From Rhabdophis nuchalis (taxonomy: Eukaryota; Chordata; Lepidosauria; Squamata; Natricidae): a DNA stretch of 64,000 bases. Shown one piece after another: positions 47,214 through 62,763 of the stretch. Where the stretch lies: the NCBI GenBank assembly GCA_039707465.1, contig CM077644.1, positions 219,394,962 through 219,458,961 on the forward strand, given 5' to 3'. The notes beneath the pieces were generated by a model. The model ran no database searches. It was given only the letters and a program-made list of their open reading frames with translations, and was not told the origin of the DNA. Each line of letters begins with the position of its first letter. Position 1 is the stretch's first letter. Both the position numbers and the translations under genes were made by a program.

Positions 47214-47224
47214 ATTTAAAGTAA

Positions 47225-49720
47225 CATGATTTATATTTTTGCAGCAGAAATGTAGCATAAATGAATGGATTAATCTTTCCCTTTTGCTATCTTGAGTTTA
47301 ACTAAAAATAGCTTAATCTCAGTAGTTTGTACAACACAATTCCTGCTATTTTATTAGTGACTATTCTAAAAGTAGTTTCAAACCATTTTAGTCAAGGGCC
47401 ATTCACTAAAAAGGAAAAGGATTTGCCTTGTTTGTTACAACTTATGTTAAGCATTTATAAAAAGGCATTTGATGGACTTTCACCTGATTTTCTGTATTCA
47501 TATTTCATTGAAAACTGAGTTTCTAAAAAAAATGCTAGTCTTCTTGACTTCTAGTGTTGTCCTATCAAAGACTCATTCAAAATATATAAGCAAAGGAAAT
47601 ATAGTTTTATGAAAAAGTTCAGGCATTCCTGATTAAATTTTATGTTTCAGCAATTCCCTGGGTAAACAGAAACTGACATACAGTATAAAGTCAAACATGA
47701 CATTCTTCCTCAAATTTAAATGCATACTTACTATTTATGTGCAATTGTTTACAGATTTCAAATAAGAAAACAATGAATATGGCAGATATGGAAAATCAGA
47801 CACCCTTTCTGTCAGCACTTTATTGTACTTCTTTTGACCGAAATAATAGTTTCTAGATCATTCTGGTTTTGCATTTTAGTTTTTTTTCTCCATTCTTCTC
47901 TAGTTTAAAAATATTTTAACATGTCCTTGCATGCATTTCTTGTTTGGGAGCTCTTACAGATTTTGAATATTATTCAAGATGGAGGAATATGAAGACATTC
48001 CAAAACTTTGGTATTTTTTTCCCCTTTGAGTACTTTATGGATGATAGGGAGGTATGTTCCAAATCCTTGTCTTCTTGAAATATCCAACCTCTTTTCCTCT
48101 TCAGGAACTATTGATTTTTGCCAAAGGAGGTGGTAAATATCAAAAAAGTGTCAATCAGATTATTCTATTTGCCATAGGTGCTATTTTCTTATTTTGAACA
48201 GATAATGACTGTTTGATTTGACATTGAGTCTTTATTGATTAGCCCTTGGGCCATATCAAAGTGCAAAGTTCCAGAAACAATTATTACTAAAATTTAATAA
48301 AAGCAATTTAAAATAGAATTTGATAAAATACAATTTAAAATGGAATTGGAATAAAACACAATTTAAAATGTTTATAAAAAATAGCCTACATTCAGATTTA
48401 TAGAAGGATGTCACATTTACCTTTGTTCGATGTACACGTTTTGCCAAATTCTGTTTACTTGCAGATTCATTGAAATATATAATTTTATTAGGCATGCCTA
48501 AACTTTTGTGCAGAATTGTATAATAGGAAAAAACCTTAAACTGTATTAAAATAATTCAAAACAGTGAAATGTACTATGTTAATCCCAGACTGCTCAGAAA
48601 TTGCTATAGCAATTGAATAAGTAAGTTAATAAATCAAAGAATGAATAAATAAGTACAGGCATTCATTGTGTTTAGCTTCATATATATGTTGGGTAGAAAA
48701 TAAATCAGAATTAGGTAATTTAATTGTCATCTGTGAAGCCTGAAGAATAACCCAACAATTTGTTGTTGTTTTTTTATTAAAAAGCATCCAGACCTCTGTG
48801 GAATGTGAAGCACATAAATGGAGAAATTATTCTAACCGTGTTTTTCTTTCCAAATATATATTTTTAAACACAGATGTCTTCCAGTCTGGATATTTTCCAG
48901 TCTTACTAACTATCTAATCTATGTATGTAGTACATACTGTATTCTACTCAATGGAAAATATAACTCAATGCCTAGAATTGACTTTTTGACTGTTCCCCCT
49001 CTGAAAATCAGATGCATTTTATATTCTTTTGTGAATAGATTGCAGCATTTAACTAAGTGAAAAGCCTTTAAATATGTTGACTTTGTAAACATAGAAAAAG
49101 CAAGTTCAAGTATTTTCCAAGATGAAATGAAAATAGGCAAACTATACTTGGGCTGCTAAAATTTAAGTGACCATGATAATAAGAAAAGTGTGGTATTTAT
49201 TAAGTGTTTTGGAATTCAGATATGTATGTTCTCAGTACTCAAAATGAATAACTGGGCTGACAAACTCTTGCTGCCACATGAAGTGAAATGTCCATAAAAT
49301 ATTTTGGTATTGATCTTTTGTAGACTGAAAACCCAATTACCAAGTATGTTCAATAAACCTAGGATATCTCTGTTTCATGACACCCCTCAGTTCAGATATG
49401 GTATGCCTTATTGAACAAATTATACATTACCTGAGATGGTGACATTTTTAGTTCTTGGTGGCTCATAACCTTATTTTCAGCAACATGCTCTCAGAAAGCA
49501 AGTAGATTTTAGGGAATCACTCAGGAATGGGTCATAAAGGAAGCTAAGTCTATTCACTCCTCAGGGCTTTTAAAAGCAATATTTCATAGTGAGATATATT
49601 ATTATAAAGGTTGCAGCACAGATATAATAAGATCACTATTATTAATTCAGTGAGTAGCTGCATTATTAAATTTTTGACAAGCTGTAAAAAGAACACTTTT
49701 TGGGGCATAATAGAAATCAT
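47225..49720 (+). other. PLPP1 intron 2, no recognised feature
   Basis: AT-rich. Repeated words (atttaaaa-tggaattt) occur near 48300-48370, probably simple sequence. No gene was seen. Confidence 0.5.
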
Positions 49721-49725
49721 GTCTT

Positions 49726-52003
49726 ATAATAATAATAATAATAATTTTAATACTTATAAACCGCTCCCTCTCCCCACAGGGACTCGGGGCGGTGCACAGG
49801 AAGAATAAAAGACAATAAATATATACAGACATTTTTAAAAACAAATTAAACCTGAGCCTGTGCTAAAATTCCCCATAAAACTAGCTAAACTAAAATAGCA
49901 TTCCCAATAATTAAATACAATAATAATAATACCCCAAAGACAGAGAGACTATCCTAGGCCGGCCAGACAAAAGAGATGTGTTTTTAATTTTAGACGGAAG
50001 GAGCGGAGGTCCGTGGTCGTCCTAATGTCGGGGGGAAGGTCGTTCCAGAGGGCTGGGCCCGCCACAGAGAGAGCCCTTCCCCTGGGCGTCGCCCGCTGAC
50101 AAAGTCTAGTGGACGGCACCCGAAGAAGTCCCTCTCTGTGGGAGCGAATCGGCCGTGAGGATGTATGAGGCAGGATCCGATCCCGCAGATAGCTAGGTCC
50201 CGAGCCATGGAGCGCTTTAAAGATGATAACTAACACCTTGAAGCGCACCCGGAAGACGACAGGCAACCAGTGCAGCTCGCGCAAGAGCGGTGTTACATGG
50301 GTAAACCTTGCGGTTCCCATAATTGCTCGCGCGGCTGCGTTCTGGACTAGCTGAAGTCTCCGGGTGCACCTCAAGGGGAGCCCCATGTAGAGAGAGTTAC
50401 AATAGTCCAGGCGAGATGTCACAAGAGCATGAGTCCCGATCCAATAGGGGGCGCAATTGGCGAACCAGGCGAACCTGGTAAAACGCCCTCCTGGCCACGG
50501 CTGTCACTTGATCTTCCATAGACAGCTGGGCATTCAGGAGGACACCCAAATTGCGCGCCCCATCCACAGGGGCAAGATGTTCGCCCCCTATGGCCAGCGA
50601 TGGAGTGAGCTGGTTGAATCGGGCAGCCGGAAACCACAGCCACTCGGTCTTGGTCGGGTTGAGCCTGAGTCCGTTACTTCCCATCCAGATCCGCACGGCT
50701 TCCAGGCACTGGCACATCACCGCTACGGCATCGCTGGGGTGGTTTGGGGTAGATATATACAGCTGAGTGTCATCAGCGTAGAGATGGTACTCTACCCCAA
50801 AACCACGGATGATCTCACCCAGCGGCTTCATGTATGTGTTGAACAGGAGAAGCGAGAGGACCGACCCCTGAGGCACCCCACACGTGAGGGGTCTCGAGGT
50901 CGACCTCTGCTCTCCTGCCAACACAAATTGCGATCGGCCAGAGAGGTAGGAGGAGAACCACCGTAAAACGGTGCCTCCCACCCTCAACCCCCCCAGCCGA
51001 TGCAATAGGATACCATGGTCGATGGTATCGAAAGCCGCCGAGAGGTCTAATAGGACCAGGATGGAGGAACAACCCCCATCTCTGGCCCTCCAGAGATCAT
51101 CGACCAACGCGACCAATGCCGTCTCGGTGCTATGCCCGGGCTGGAAGCCGGACTGGCGCCGGTCTAGATAATCAACTTCCTCCAGGTGACGGGGAAACTG
51201 TTGTGCCACCACACTCTCAACAATCTTCGCCAAAAAGGGAAGGTTGGAGACTGGACGATAGTTGTTTAATAGAGCTGGATCCAAAGAGGGCTTCTTAAGG
51301 AGGGGCCTCACTATAGCCTCTTTTAGGGAGGCAGGCAAGGAACCCTCACTTAAGGATGCGTTGACAACCTCTTGGAGCCAGCCTCGTGTCACCTCCCAGG
51401 ATGCCAGTACAAGCCAGGAGGGACACGGTCCAATAAACATGTGGTGGCTCGCAGTCGCCCACGTAACCTGTCCATATCCTCGGAAGTAACGGAGTCAAAC
51501 TCCTCCCAAACAAGATCAGTCTCGTGGCATCCCACTGGGCCATCAATGGGGGCTAGCCCGTTCTGTATCTGAGTGATTTTCTCCTGCAGAAAAGTCACAA
51601 ATTCCTCTGCTCTACCCTGTAACAAATTCCTCTGCTCTACCCTGCTCTACTCTGTTGAAGGAGGGAGCGGGTAACCCTAAACAGGGCGGCAGGGCGGTTG
51701 TCTGCGGATGCTATGAGAGTAGCACAATGATGACGTTTGGCCACCCTCAGCGCCACAATGTAAGTCCGTAAATGGGCTCTTACCTGTGTCCGGTCAGATT
51801 CAGAACGGGTAGACCTCCATCTTCTCTCTAGGCATCTCTTACGGCGTTTCATCACCCGCAGCTCCTCGGTGAACCAAGGAGCCAGGGTGGTTCGCCGCCG
51901 CAAGAGAGGCCGCAAGGGCGCGACCCGATCCAAGGCTCCCATGGTCGCAATATTCCATGCGGCCACGAGGTCCTCCATCGAGGCGCGGGTCGGGTACAGG
52001 AAC
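49726..52003 (-). mobile_element. L2 LINE, 5'-truncated after the endonuclease
   Basis: On the minus strand the RT core is open for 347 codons (50397-51440): LKEAIVRPLLKKPSLDPALL, GHSTETALVALVDDL, LVLLDLSAAFDTIDHG, PQGSVLSLLLFN, LYADDTQLY. The tail domain is open at 49949-50422. Between them about 17 bp present in the 60-kb copy are missing near 50434, which shifts the frame. A short tandem duplication at about 51595-51645 (caaattcctctgctctaccct) disrupts the upstream part. The 3' end has the hairpin (49761-49792) and an AAT repeat (49728-49743). Confidence 0.92.
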
Positions 52004-52004
52004 T

Positions 52005-53020
52005 GGTTACCTACATAGGCACATATGCCTTTTAATGAAGATTGTCGTATCTTGTACAAATACATGATTCTGTTTCACCCTGACAGCCTGTAATATCTCA
52101 ATGTGTAGGAAAGATGGAGAGACAATCTTAATATTTTTCCTTCCATTCAATATTGTTTCTACATTCCTAATTAATAAAGCATGACATTCTGACTCATTTA
52201 GCTTCCGGACTTGTATCAAATATTCTAGAAACTGAATGGACTTTTTAGGGCTCCTGATATGCTTCTTCTTGGTGTCTCATCCATAAAAGGGTTATATTGA
52301 ATTTGGTTGCTGCTTTTATTTCTGTGAAAGACTTTTGAGTAACAGGAAAAATGGGAGAACTTTAAGGGACGCCATATCATAAGACTTTTGAAGACAACAA
52401 ATAGCCACCATTACTACCATTGATACTGGTTTGTACACATTGCTGAAGTTCAGTTGATATCTCCAGTCACCTTTATCACACATTCAAAGAGATATATAAA
52501 ATTCACTCATATTTAAGAGTTTTTCTTCTGTTTAAATTATGGACCAAAGAGATGAGCAAATCACATAAGAATTCAAAACTAATTCAAAATGTTTTAGTTC
52601 TGCGCATAACCATTGAAACAGTCACCAGTAATTAAACAAACTGCTTGGATGGAACCATTGAGTAAAATGCTGCTAACTGGATTGGACTGAGGAGTTTCTC
52701 TGGCCACAAAATGATAGTCTGACAATAGTGCTAATTAAATCCCTGCACTGAAACTGACAAGGTGGCAATCAAACTGTATACAAGTGTGACATAATATCTT
52801 AAATTATAGATAATATTTCAGGACAAGATTAAATATCTTGTCTATTCTGCAAAGTTCCTTGAAATCATATATAAAAAATAATAGCTTCTCTAAGAAGTGG
52901 CTTTGCCTAGAAATATAATGAAACTTCTTGAGAAGATGTCCCCAAGATAGTTTACCACCAATCTAACCCTGAGAAAAAGAAAGGAAATTGACTACTTTAT
53001 GCTGGTTTTTCTTTTGTTAG
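52005..53020 (+). other. PLPP1 intron 2, no recognised feature
   Basis: No gene or repeat border was seen. Confidence 0.5.
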
Positions 53021-53022
53021 CC

Positions 53023-53157
53023 CAGGGGTCTGCAAAGTCGGCTCTTTTAAGATTGGTGGACTTCAACTCCCAGAATTCCCCAGCCAGCTATGCTGGCTGG
53101 GGAACTCTGGGAGTTGAAGTCCACCAGTCTTAAAAGAGCTGACTTTGCAGACCCCTG
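53023..53157. mobile_element. Fold-back hAT MITE, 135 bp
   Basis: This is an almost perfect hairpin with arms of about 64 bp: caggggtctgcaaagtcggc at the left, gctgactttgcagacccctg at the right, and agccagctatgctggct at the centre. It shares 'ggacttcaactcccagaatt' with the copy at 24532. The 8-bp flanks do not match well, so the target duplication is lost or altered. Confidence 0.85.
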
Positions 53158-53159
53158 TG

Positions 53160-54058
53160 TATTGCTGCCTTCATATGTGAGTCCAGGACAGTTGTTTCCA
53201 TTCTCCATAGAGCTTTTGAAAACTCCAGCTTTTGTGTAATTCAATCAGATATCAATATTTCCTACAGTACCTCTTACTAAGCCACTATGAGCCACTACAC
53301 AGGAGGAACTAAAGCTGTAGCATTGTTAGTATTTTTAAATGATCCTTGAAGTAGACCGCTTTCAAGAGCAAAACTCTCTCAAGACAACTTATGAGAAATA
53401 TACGGATGATAAAAGTTTGGCCATAAAAGCATAGTAGAATATTGATAAAACTGATACACATCCATAGTTAGAACTTGCAACATTGTATTAAAATAAGATG
53501 GTTATAATTAACAATCCACTTATTATTATAACTTCAGTTATATAGATAAGCACAAATGCTTCCAGCCAAGTTGAATACCAACACTATAAAATGTTATTTT
53601 CCATAATTCTAAATTTCCACCTTTGGCACCTTTGTTTTTGTTTTAGGAAACCATTATATTCTGAAGGAAGCGTGTCCGGTTTAAAAGATTCCATCTAACT
53701 GAAGCCTGGGAGGTTTCCATGTTTAAAAGTTGGCCTTTAACATTTCTGGCGAGAACATTGTTGTCTAGCCCTTTCACTTGGTTCCTGAATTTCCAGAACG
53801 TTCATGTTCTTGGCAAAGAAACCATTTCTTTTGAGTAAAAGGTTAAGAATGAGTGGAAATTTGATGAAAAGTTAAATGTGTTCCTTGCATATGGTACCAT
53901 TGCTGAATTTTCCAGGAAGCAGTGTTTTGTCTGGTGGTAAGGATAGAGGGGAAGATTTCTAATCCCTGTTATCTGTTCATTAAAACCCAGACAGGAACAA
54001 AAGAAATGAAAGTTTATATTTTCTTCACTTGGTTTTTGATTATTCTTTGAACTAGTCG
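53160..54058 (+). other. PLPP1 intron 2, no recognised feature
   Basis: No gene or repeat border was seen. Confidence 0.5.
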
Positions 54059-54061
54059 ATT

Positions 54062-54480
54062 CAATTCAACATTTATTATCAGTGCACAACATGTGTAAAA
54101 TGAGATTGGCTGAGCCTCCCTTAGTGCACTCCCCAATATAAATATATATCAATAACTCACAGTGAAAGAAAGAAAATCCCTAACCCAATAAATCGTACTA
54201 ACAACACACAATCCTCTATACATATATGTGCGTAACATTACATTATAATACAGTATATTGCACCAATATGAACATGTTGCACTGGCCCTGCGAGTCTATC
54301 ATACTACATACTTATGATGTTACGTTGCATTCACAGCGCTTAGATAACAGCTGTTCTTCAGCCTGTTCATACGACTGGCTATGTTTCTATATGTCCTTCC
54401 CGATGGCAGGAGAGTAAAGAAGTGCTGACCAGGGTGTGAGTCATCCCTGAGGATTTTCCTCACTCTTCTAAGGCAGCAAG
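54062..54480. repeat. Unclassified interspersed repeat, copy 2
   Basis: It is homologous to 36188-36440 but longer, continuing with gctgttcttcagcctgttcatacgactggc and tgtccttcccgatggcaggagagtaaag. That extra part looks like the 3' region of a LINE, but I cannot name it. It ends about 140 bp upstream of PLPP1 exon 3. Confidence 0.65.
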
Positions 54481-54618
54481 TCATGTAAAGGATCTATAAA
54501 ATTATTTATAGGCTTAATTGTTACCTAGTTAAATGGAAGCCCATGTTCAGGCTTGAGTATGCCGCGTGTTCTTACTTGTGTTGCAATTTTTAAAGCATTC
54601 TTTTCTTTTTTATTCCAG

Positions 54619-54899
54619 ATAATCATAGGAGAGGCCCTTTCAGTATATCACAACTGTTTGCACTCTAATTCATTTGTGAGAAATAACTACGTTGCTGCTA
54701 TTTACAAGGCTCTGGGGACATTCCTTTTTGGTGCAGCTGTTAGCCAATCTTTGACAGACATTGCCAAATATTCAATAGGTAGACTGAGACCTCACTTTCT
54801 GGACATATGTAAACCAGATTGGCATCGTATCAACTGCTCTGAAGGTTACATTGAAAACTTCAAATGCCTTGGAGACAAAGTAAAGGTTAATGAAGGAAG
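54619..54899 (+). CDS. PLPP1: PLPP1 exon 3 with catalytic motif C1
   Basis: This 281-bp exon encodes [19 protein letters not shown], then [19 protein letters not shown] and onwards to NEGR. It contains the first LPP catalytic motif, KxxxxxxRP, as KYSIGRLRP (54766-54792), which binds the substrate phosphate in the family. INCS at 54829-54840 matches the extracellular N-glycosylation site of LPP1. The acceptor is tttttattccag|AT, with no bases carried over from exon 2, and the donor is AAG|gtaagc, leaving two bases of a codon. The remaining motifs (SGH and SRxxxxxH) need later exons that I did not find before 64000. Confidence 0.96.
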
Positions 54900-56934
54900 G
54901 TAAGCCTGTCAACATAACACACATGTCCTGGTCATGAAAATATTTCATGTTTTCTTTTTGATAAAAGTGGAAATTTAACAATTTTGCAAATAGGGTTCAT
55001 GATGTCTCATCATTTGTCTTCCACTAGCACACAGAAGTTATTGTGCGTTTCGTTCTCATTAACCAAAAAAAACAACATTCCAGATTTCATTCCATTAACT
55101 AGTACTATTTAAAATAATTAGCATATGTGAATTATTGCTCCCAATAAGAAGATTCTAGTTATAACGCAACAGAAGCCATGAAAAAGAAAAGTGGAAAACA
55201 TTTGCGTCGGTGATTTGATAGGTATTATCACTTTGGTCTTTGTCACTCCCTTTTGATGTGTAGGCTTTATGCAGAGCTAGATAGATGCGTAACCTAAGGA
55301 TTAATGTGTTAATTACAGCACATTTCACATTCATGAAGTTGTTTTTCTGTACAGAATAATTCCCTTTATTTCCTGCTATTCAAGCTGTGAAGGTTGTTGG
55401 TATGTAGCTGGAGTGGCACCGCCCAGACATGGGAGGAAAGGGATTTTAATTTTTATTGGAATGCCAGGCCTTACAAAAATACAATGAAAAATAAAAGAAA
55501 CCCACCCAAAAGATCCTTGCAGTTAGGGTGGCAATGTGCTATGGCTTAGAAAGAACTAGCCAGAATTCCATTAAAATCTCAAGATTTGTGCTTTTTTGAA
55601 ATATCACAACTCATTTCCAAAATTTGATAGAGGGAGGGAGGGAGGGAGGAAGGAAGGGAGGGAAGGAAGGAAGGAACCAAATTACTTGCGGCATGCCCAA
55701 ACTCATATTTGAATCAAAATTGCTTAAATTTTTAGATCATTGCCTAAAAATATTCAGAGGAACAAAATCCTTCTAAATGAATTTATTTTATTATTGCTGA
55801 AAGAATATCATTGCTTTAAGAGCGAGTCAGTAGGGAAGGAAGATTGCAGATAAAAGGCACTTAAGGCACAAGTATTAAAACATTGCTTTTCCTCTCTAAG
55901 CAGAGTTATAATTGATGGTGTGAAAATGTAGCTACATTCCATCCACAGTATTCTGAATGTTGTCACCCTTTTCCTGTCTGTTTTCATCACCTTTTTTTCT
56001 TTTTGAAACAAGCTCTATCATGACTCAATTTGAGACTCTTTGGAGCCTATATTCTCTTCTCCCATTTTCCTCTTGTTCTCCTCACATTCAGAAAAGACGG
56101 CAGCTCGTTCTTTCTCCCTTGTCTGTTTACTTTTCAGAAAATTCAAACTGTCCACACTGAGTTAAACCAAGATTTCTGTATCAACTATGAAACATTCAAT
56201 CTTACTTCCTAGTTATTCTGATTAAGAAAGTTGCTTCTCTCTTCAGTACATTAAAAAGAAAATGGCATGTCATGTTCTTTGTTCCAAAAAAGAAGTAAAA
56301 TTCAGGAATCACTTTATTAGAAATGCGCTGTAGGTCATTGGAGCTTCTTTTGGCGATGAAAAGATACTTTCATTTTCACTTTATTTAAGTAAGTGATTTG
56401 GGAGGTAACAAAACAAAAAAGTTATGGCCTCTTTTGAGGGCTTCTCTTGCACGGTGTAAATTGACCTAGAGCCAGAAACAACATCCATTTTCCCCAAGAA
56501 AGAACTCCTCCCATGATGGATGTTTAGATCTGGGATATCCGCCCAGTTTTGGAGACAAATTTCTAACCCCTCTGAATTAAATAATAATAATAATAATAAT
56601 GCTAAGAGCATTTAAAAATTTGGAGGCTGAGGGTATTTGGATCTTTTTCAGCATACAAGTCACTATGAATCTTTCAATGCTGATTTTTTAACTGAAAAAA
56701 TGCACAACAGCCAGAAGCTTTATCTGGAGGCTTCTCTTAATACAGGTTATGAGTTCGTATAAGAAAGAGAAGTAGTTTGATGTCGTGGTTTAGTGCTGAA
56801 CTCAAAGTGACTGAATAAGCAACAAAACAGAGAAGATCTTTTGCCACTGCAATGCATTTCTCCATTGTAGTTCTTTTTTTAAAGAAAAAAATCCCTGAAC
56901 TTTTCTTGGCAAGATTGCAGAATAGGTTTGCCAA
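54900..56934 (+). other. PLPP1: Start of PLPP1 intron 3
   Basis: Mostly unique. It has a purine microsatellite (GGGA/GGAA)n at 55629-55675 and a short AAT run at 56580-56600. No SGH-encoding exon was seen. Confidence 0.55.
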
Positions 56935-56935
56935 C

Positions 56936-57066
56936 TGTCTCCTTCCTAAGGCTGAAAGAAAACAACTGGCCTAAAATCACCCAACTGCTTCTTCTCTAAG
57001 GCAGGACTAGAATCCGGGGTCTCAGATTTTCTAGCCTGATTGAACCTCTAGACCAAACTGGCTCTC
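56936..57066 (-). mobile_element. Sauria-type tRNA SINE, 5' part
   Basis: On the minus strand it starts gagccagtttggtctagaggttcaatcagg (A-box region), followed by gattctagtcctgccttag (B-box region) and gggtgattttaggccagttg. The 3' part is missing. Confidence 0.8.
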
Positions 57067-57167
57067 CAGACTGAGACTACAAGGTTACAAGTGGAGCCTT
57101 ACCTTTGAGGAAGGTTGGAGAATTAAAAGAGAACAGCCATTTTGAAAAAGATAAGTTTAGATGTATA

Positions 57168-57397
57168 TTAAGATAGCAATAGCACTTCATAGTGCTTTTA
57201 CAGCCCTCTCTAAGTAGTTTACAGAGTCAACATATTGCCCCCAACAATCTGAGACCTCATTTTACCAACTTCGGAAGGATGGAAGTTCGAGTCAACTTTG
57301 AGCCTGGTGAGATTCGATCTGCCAAACTGCTGGCAGCCAGTGATAAGCAGAAGTAGCCTGCAGTACTACACTCTAACCACTGTGCTACTGTGGCTCA
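57168..57397 (-). mobile_element. tRNA-derived SINE, second family
   Basis: On the minus strand it begins gagccacagtagcacagtggttagagtg (A-box region) and has ggcagatcgaatctcacc (B-box region). The body (aatgaggtctcagattgttgggggcaatatg on minus) is typical of a repeat common in snake genomes as I recall it. Confidence 0.75.
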
Positions 57398-57558
57398 TTA
57401 CTTTTAAGATCCTTTTGTTGATAATTGTGGATTGATCTGAATTAAAAAAAAATTTATACTCATATATTTTGCCTTATGTATCTGTCTTATGTATGTATTT
57501 GCATATGTATTTTCTCCTAGAAAATTAGGTGCAAGTGAAATTCTTAATCTACATTTCT

Positions 57559-58295
57559 TTGGAACTGAATAGCATTCCAATCTTATTTAACTTCAACCTT
57601 TTCATAAATGATCTAGAAGTAGGAGTAAACAGCAAGGTAGCCAAATTCGCCGACGACACTAAATTATACAGGGTAGTAAAAACTGAGAGAGAGTGTGAGG
57701 AGCTCCAGAGGGATCTCTTGACACTGGGGGAGTGGGCAACCCAGTGGCAAATGATCTTCAACATTAGTAAGTGCAGAGTGATGCACGTTGGGGCAAAAAA
57801 CCCCAACTACATGTATAAACTGATGGGGTCTGAACTCCTTGCAACTAACCAGGAAAGGGACCTTGGTGTCCTGGTGGACAGCTCAATGAAGGTGTCAACC
57901 CAGTGTGCCGCAGCAGTGAAAAAAGCAAACTCATTGCTAGGGATCATTAGGAAAGGTATAGAAAATAAGTCAGCAAGTGTCATTCTGCCTCTTTATAAAT
58001 CTATGGTGAGGCCCCATCTGGAGTATTGTGTACAGTTCTGGTCACCATACCTTCAGAAGGATATTATGGAAATGGAAAAGGTGCAGAGGAGGGCAACCAG
58101 AATGATTAGGGGGCTAGAACACCTTCCTTACCATCTGAGGCTGCAACGGCTGGGCCTCTTCACTCTAGAACGACGGTGCCAGAGAGGTGACCTGATTGAA
58201 GTCTATAAAATCATGCACGGTGTGGACTATGCTGGACTGGATGGGCTGTGGCCTGTTCCAGCAAGGCTATTCTTATGTTCTTATGTTCTTATGTA
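57559..58295 (+). mobile_element. CR1 LINE 3' part with internal deletion
   Basis: One frame of 255 codons (57529-58296) carries LFINDLEVGV, KFADDTKLYRV, ERDLGVLVDSSMKVSTQC, MVRPHLEYCVQFWSP and VQRRATRMIRGLEHLP. After IEVYKIMHG it jumps to a 3' UTR-like stretch and a tail of three TTCTTATG units. The conserved NxWNxLP block is missing, so about 70-80 codons are deleted compared with the CR1 at 11236. The 5' break lies just upstream of the ILFN motif. It is a different subfamily from the CR1 at 11236, judged by its tail. Confidence 0.88.
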
Positions 58296-58299
58296 ACTG

Positions 58300-59460
58300 T
58301 CATGCATCTTGACCATTAAGCTAGTCATGGGAAGATTTTTACTTTCTTTTTCTTCTGAGTGAAGATGCAGAGAAGGATGTCATGCATAGATCTGTAGTAA
58401 TGAAAGTAAAATAATATTACAATAGAAGAGAGTATCCGTAGCTCAGGGTTGAACTTCAGAGTCCTTGGTGCTCTGTGTTTGCTTGCAGGCATTTCATCAT
58501 CCAGATTAGGTAGCATGATGGTGCTCCCTGGAAAATAATATATTTTTAACCTCATATACCAATGCAAATCAAATGAATATTTGTATAATAAGACAGAACC
58601 AGTTGTGAGGATTTGAAACCAAATGGTGCTTGAGAACATATGCTTACTGAATTTTGCTGTTCCATTTCCTGGTATCTCCACGTATTTATTGATTTAGTGG
58701 CGGACATCCAATTCTTTAATAAAAATTTCCAATGTGGCTGTAAAAATCAGGTAGTAACTGACTGAAGGTATCATTTTCCTGTAATTCTACTAAACACTTG
58801 CTAGTTTCCATAGACAATTCTGGGCTAGGTTTATTCAATGTAAAGCAGCTGCATATGCCATATAATTGACTTTAAATGAGCACTTTGAAAAAAGTTGACT
58901 GCAAATTCTGTAAATGATTTTTAAAATGTAAATGTTTCTTTACATTTCTTTACAAAATGCATCCCAGGGTGCTACACAAAGTGGTTAAACAGCTACCTCA
59001 ATATTGTAGTGATGTGACTTTCTATGCACTGTGTGACTAATATGAAAAGTGGCTCCTGGCAATATAGGACTAAGGTGCAATGCAGAAATCCAGTTGATTA
59101 TACTATCTTGATTATACTATCTTTAAAACAGGTTCAAAAACTGGAAAGATGAGAAACATTCAGGGAGAGTTGTCCATTGGCTGTGTATGGCATGCATTGT
59201 TTTGATATTATTCTAATTAAGCAACTAATTACTGCAGTATAGTATGAGATAACTTGAGGACTTAAGGAAGAAAACAAGAAATTAACAAAGAGTCTTGATT
59301 CATAAAATGTTAATGAAGTCTACAGAAATCCATTGGTGTTAGTCATATATCCAGTCTAGATAACTTCCACAAAGATGCTTTAGATCAGTTTTTTTCAGAC
59401 TTGACAACTTTAAAATTTGTGTATTTCAACTGAGAATTAACAAGCATGCTTTAGATATTC
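58300..59460 (+). other. PLPP1 intron 3, mostly unique
   Basis: A fragment at 58445-58530 (gagtccttggtgctctgtg and gcaggcatttcatcatccag) resembles an unclassified snake repeat. A half of the fold-back MITE family lies at about 59390-59440. No gene was seen. Confidence 0.45.
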
Positions 59461-59461
59461 T

Positions 59462-59655
59462 CCCCTTAATTTATATAAATAAAAATGTAACTATGAGTTT
59501 GTTCAAAACAGGTAATCTTCAAAAGTACTGCACCGATCGCTTCCAAATTTTCACACAACTTTCCTTACAAATACGGCACCAATGATATACATAGATTGTG
59601 TAGATGTCACGCCTGTGCCAGGTGCACACAACAGAAATGTAAAAAATGTAGCTAG
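59462..59655 (+). repeat. Unclassified interspersed repeat, left part
   Basis: The string taaataaaaatgtaactatgagtttgttc, followed by gtactgcaccgatcgcttccaaattttcacacaac, is the left part of a repeat I associate with snake genomes. A likely right end of it (actgggccacagcaacgcgtggcc) appears at 63158-63181, beyond the L2 and the microsatellites. Confidence 0.45.
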
Positions 59656-59657
59656 AT

Positions 59658-62720
<3,063 letters not shown>

Positions 62721-62763
62721 CAAAATGTCATAATACTCTGTCCATAAGATTTAGGAAATACAG

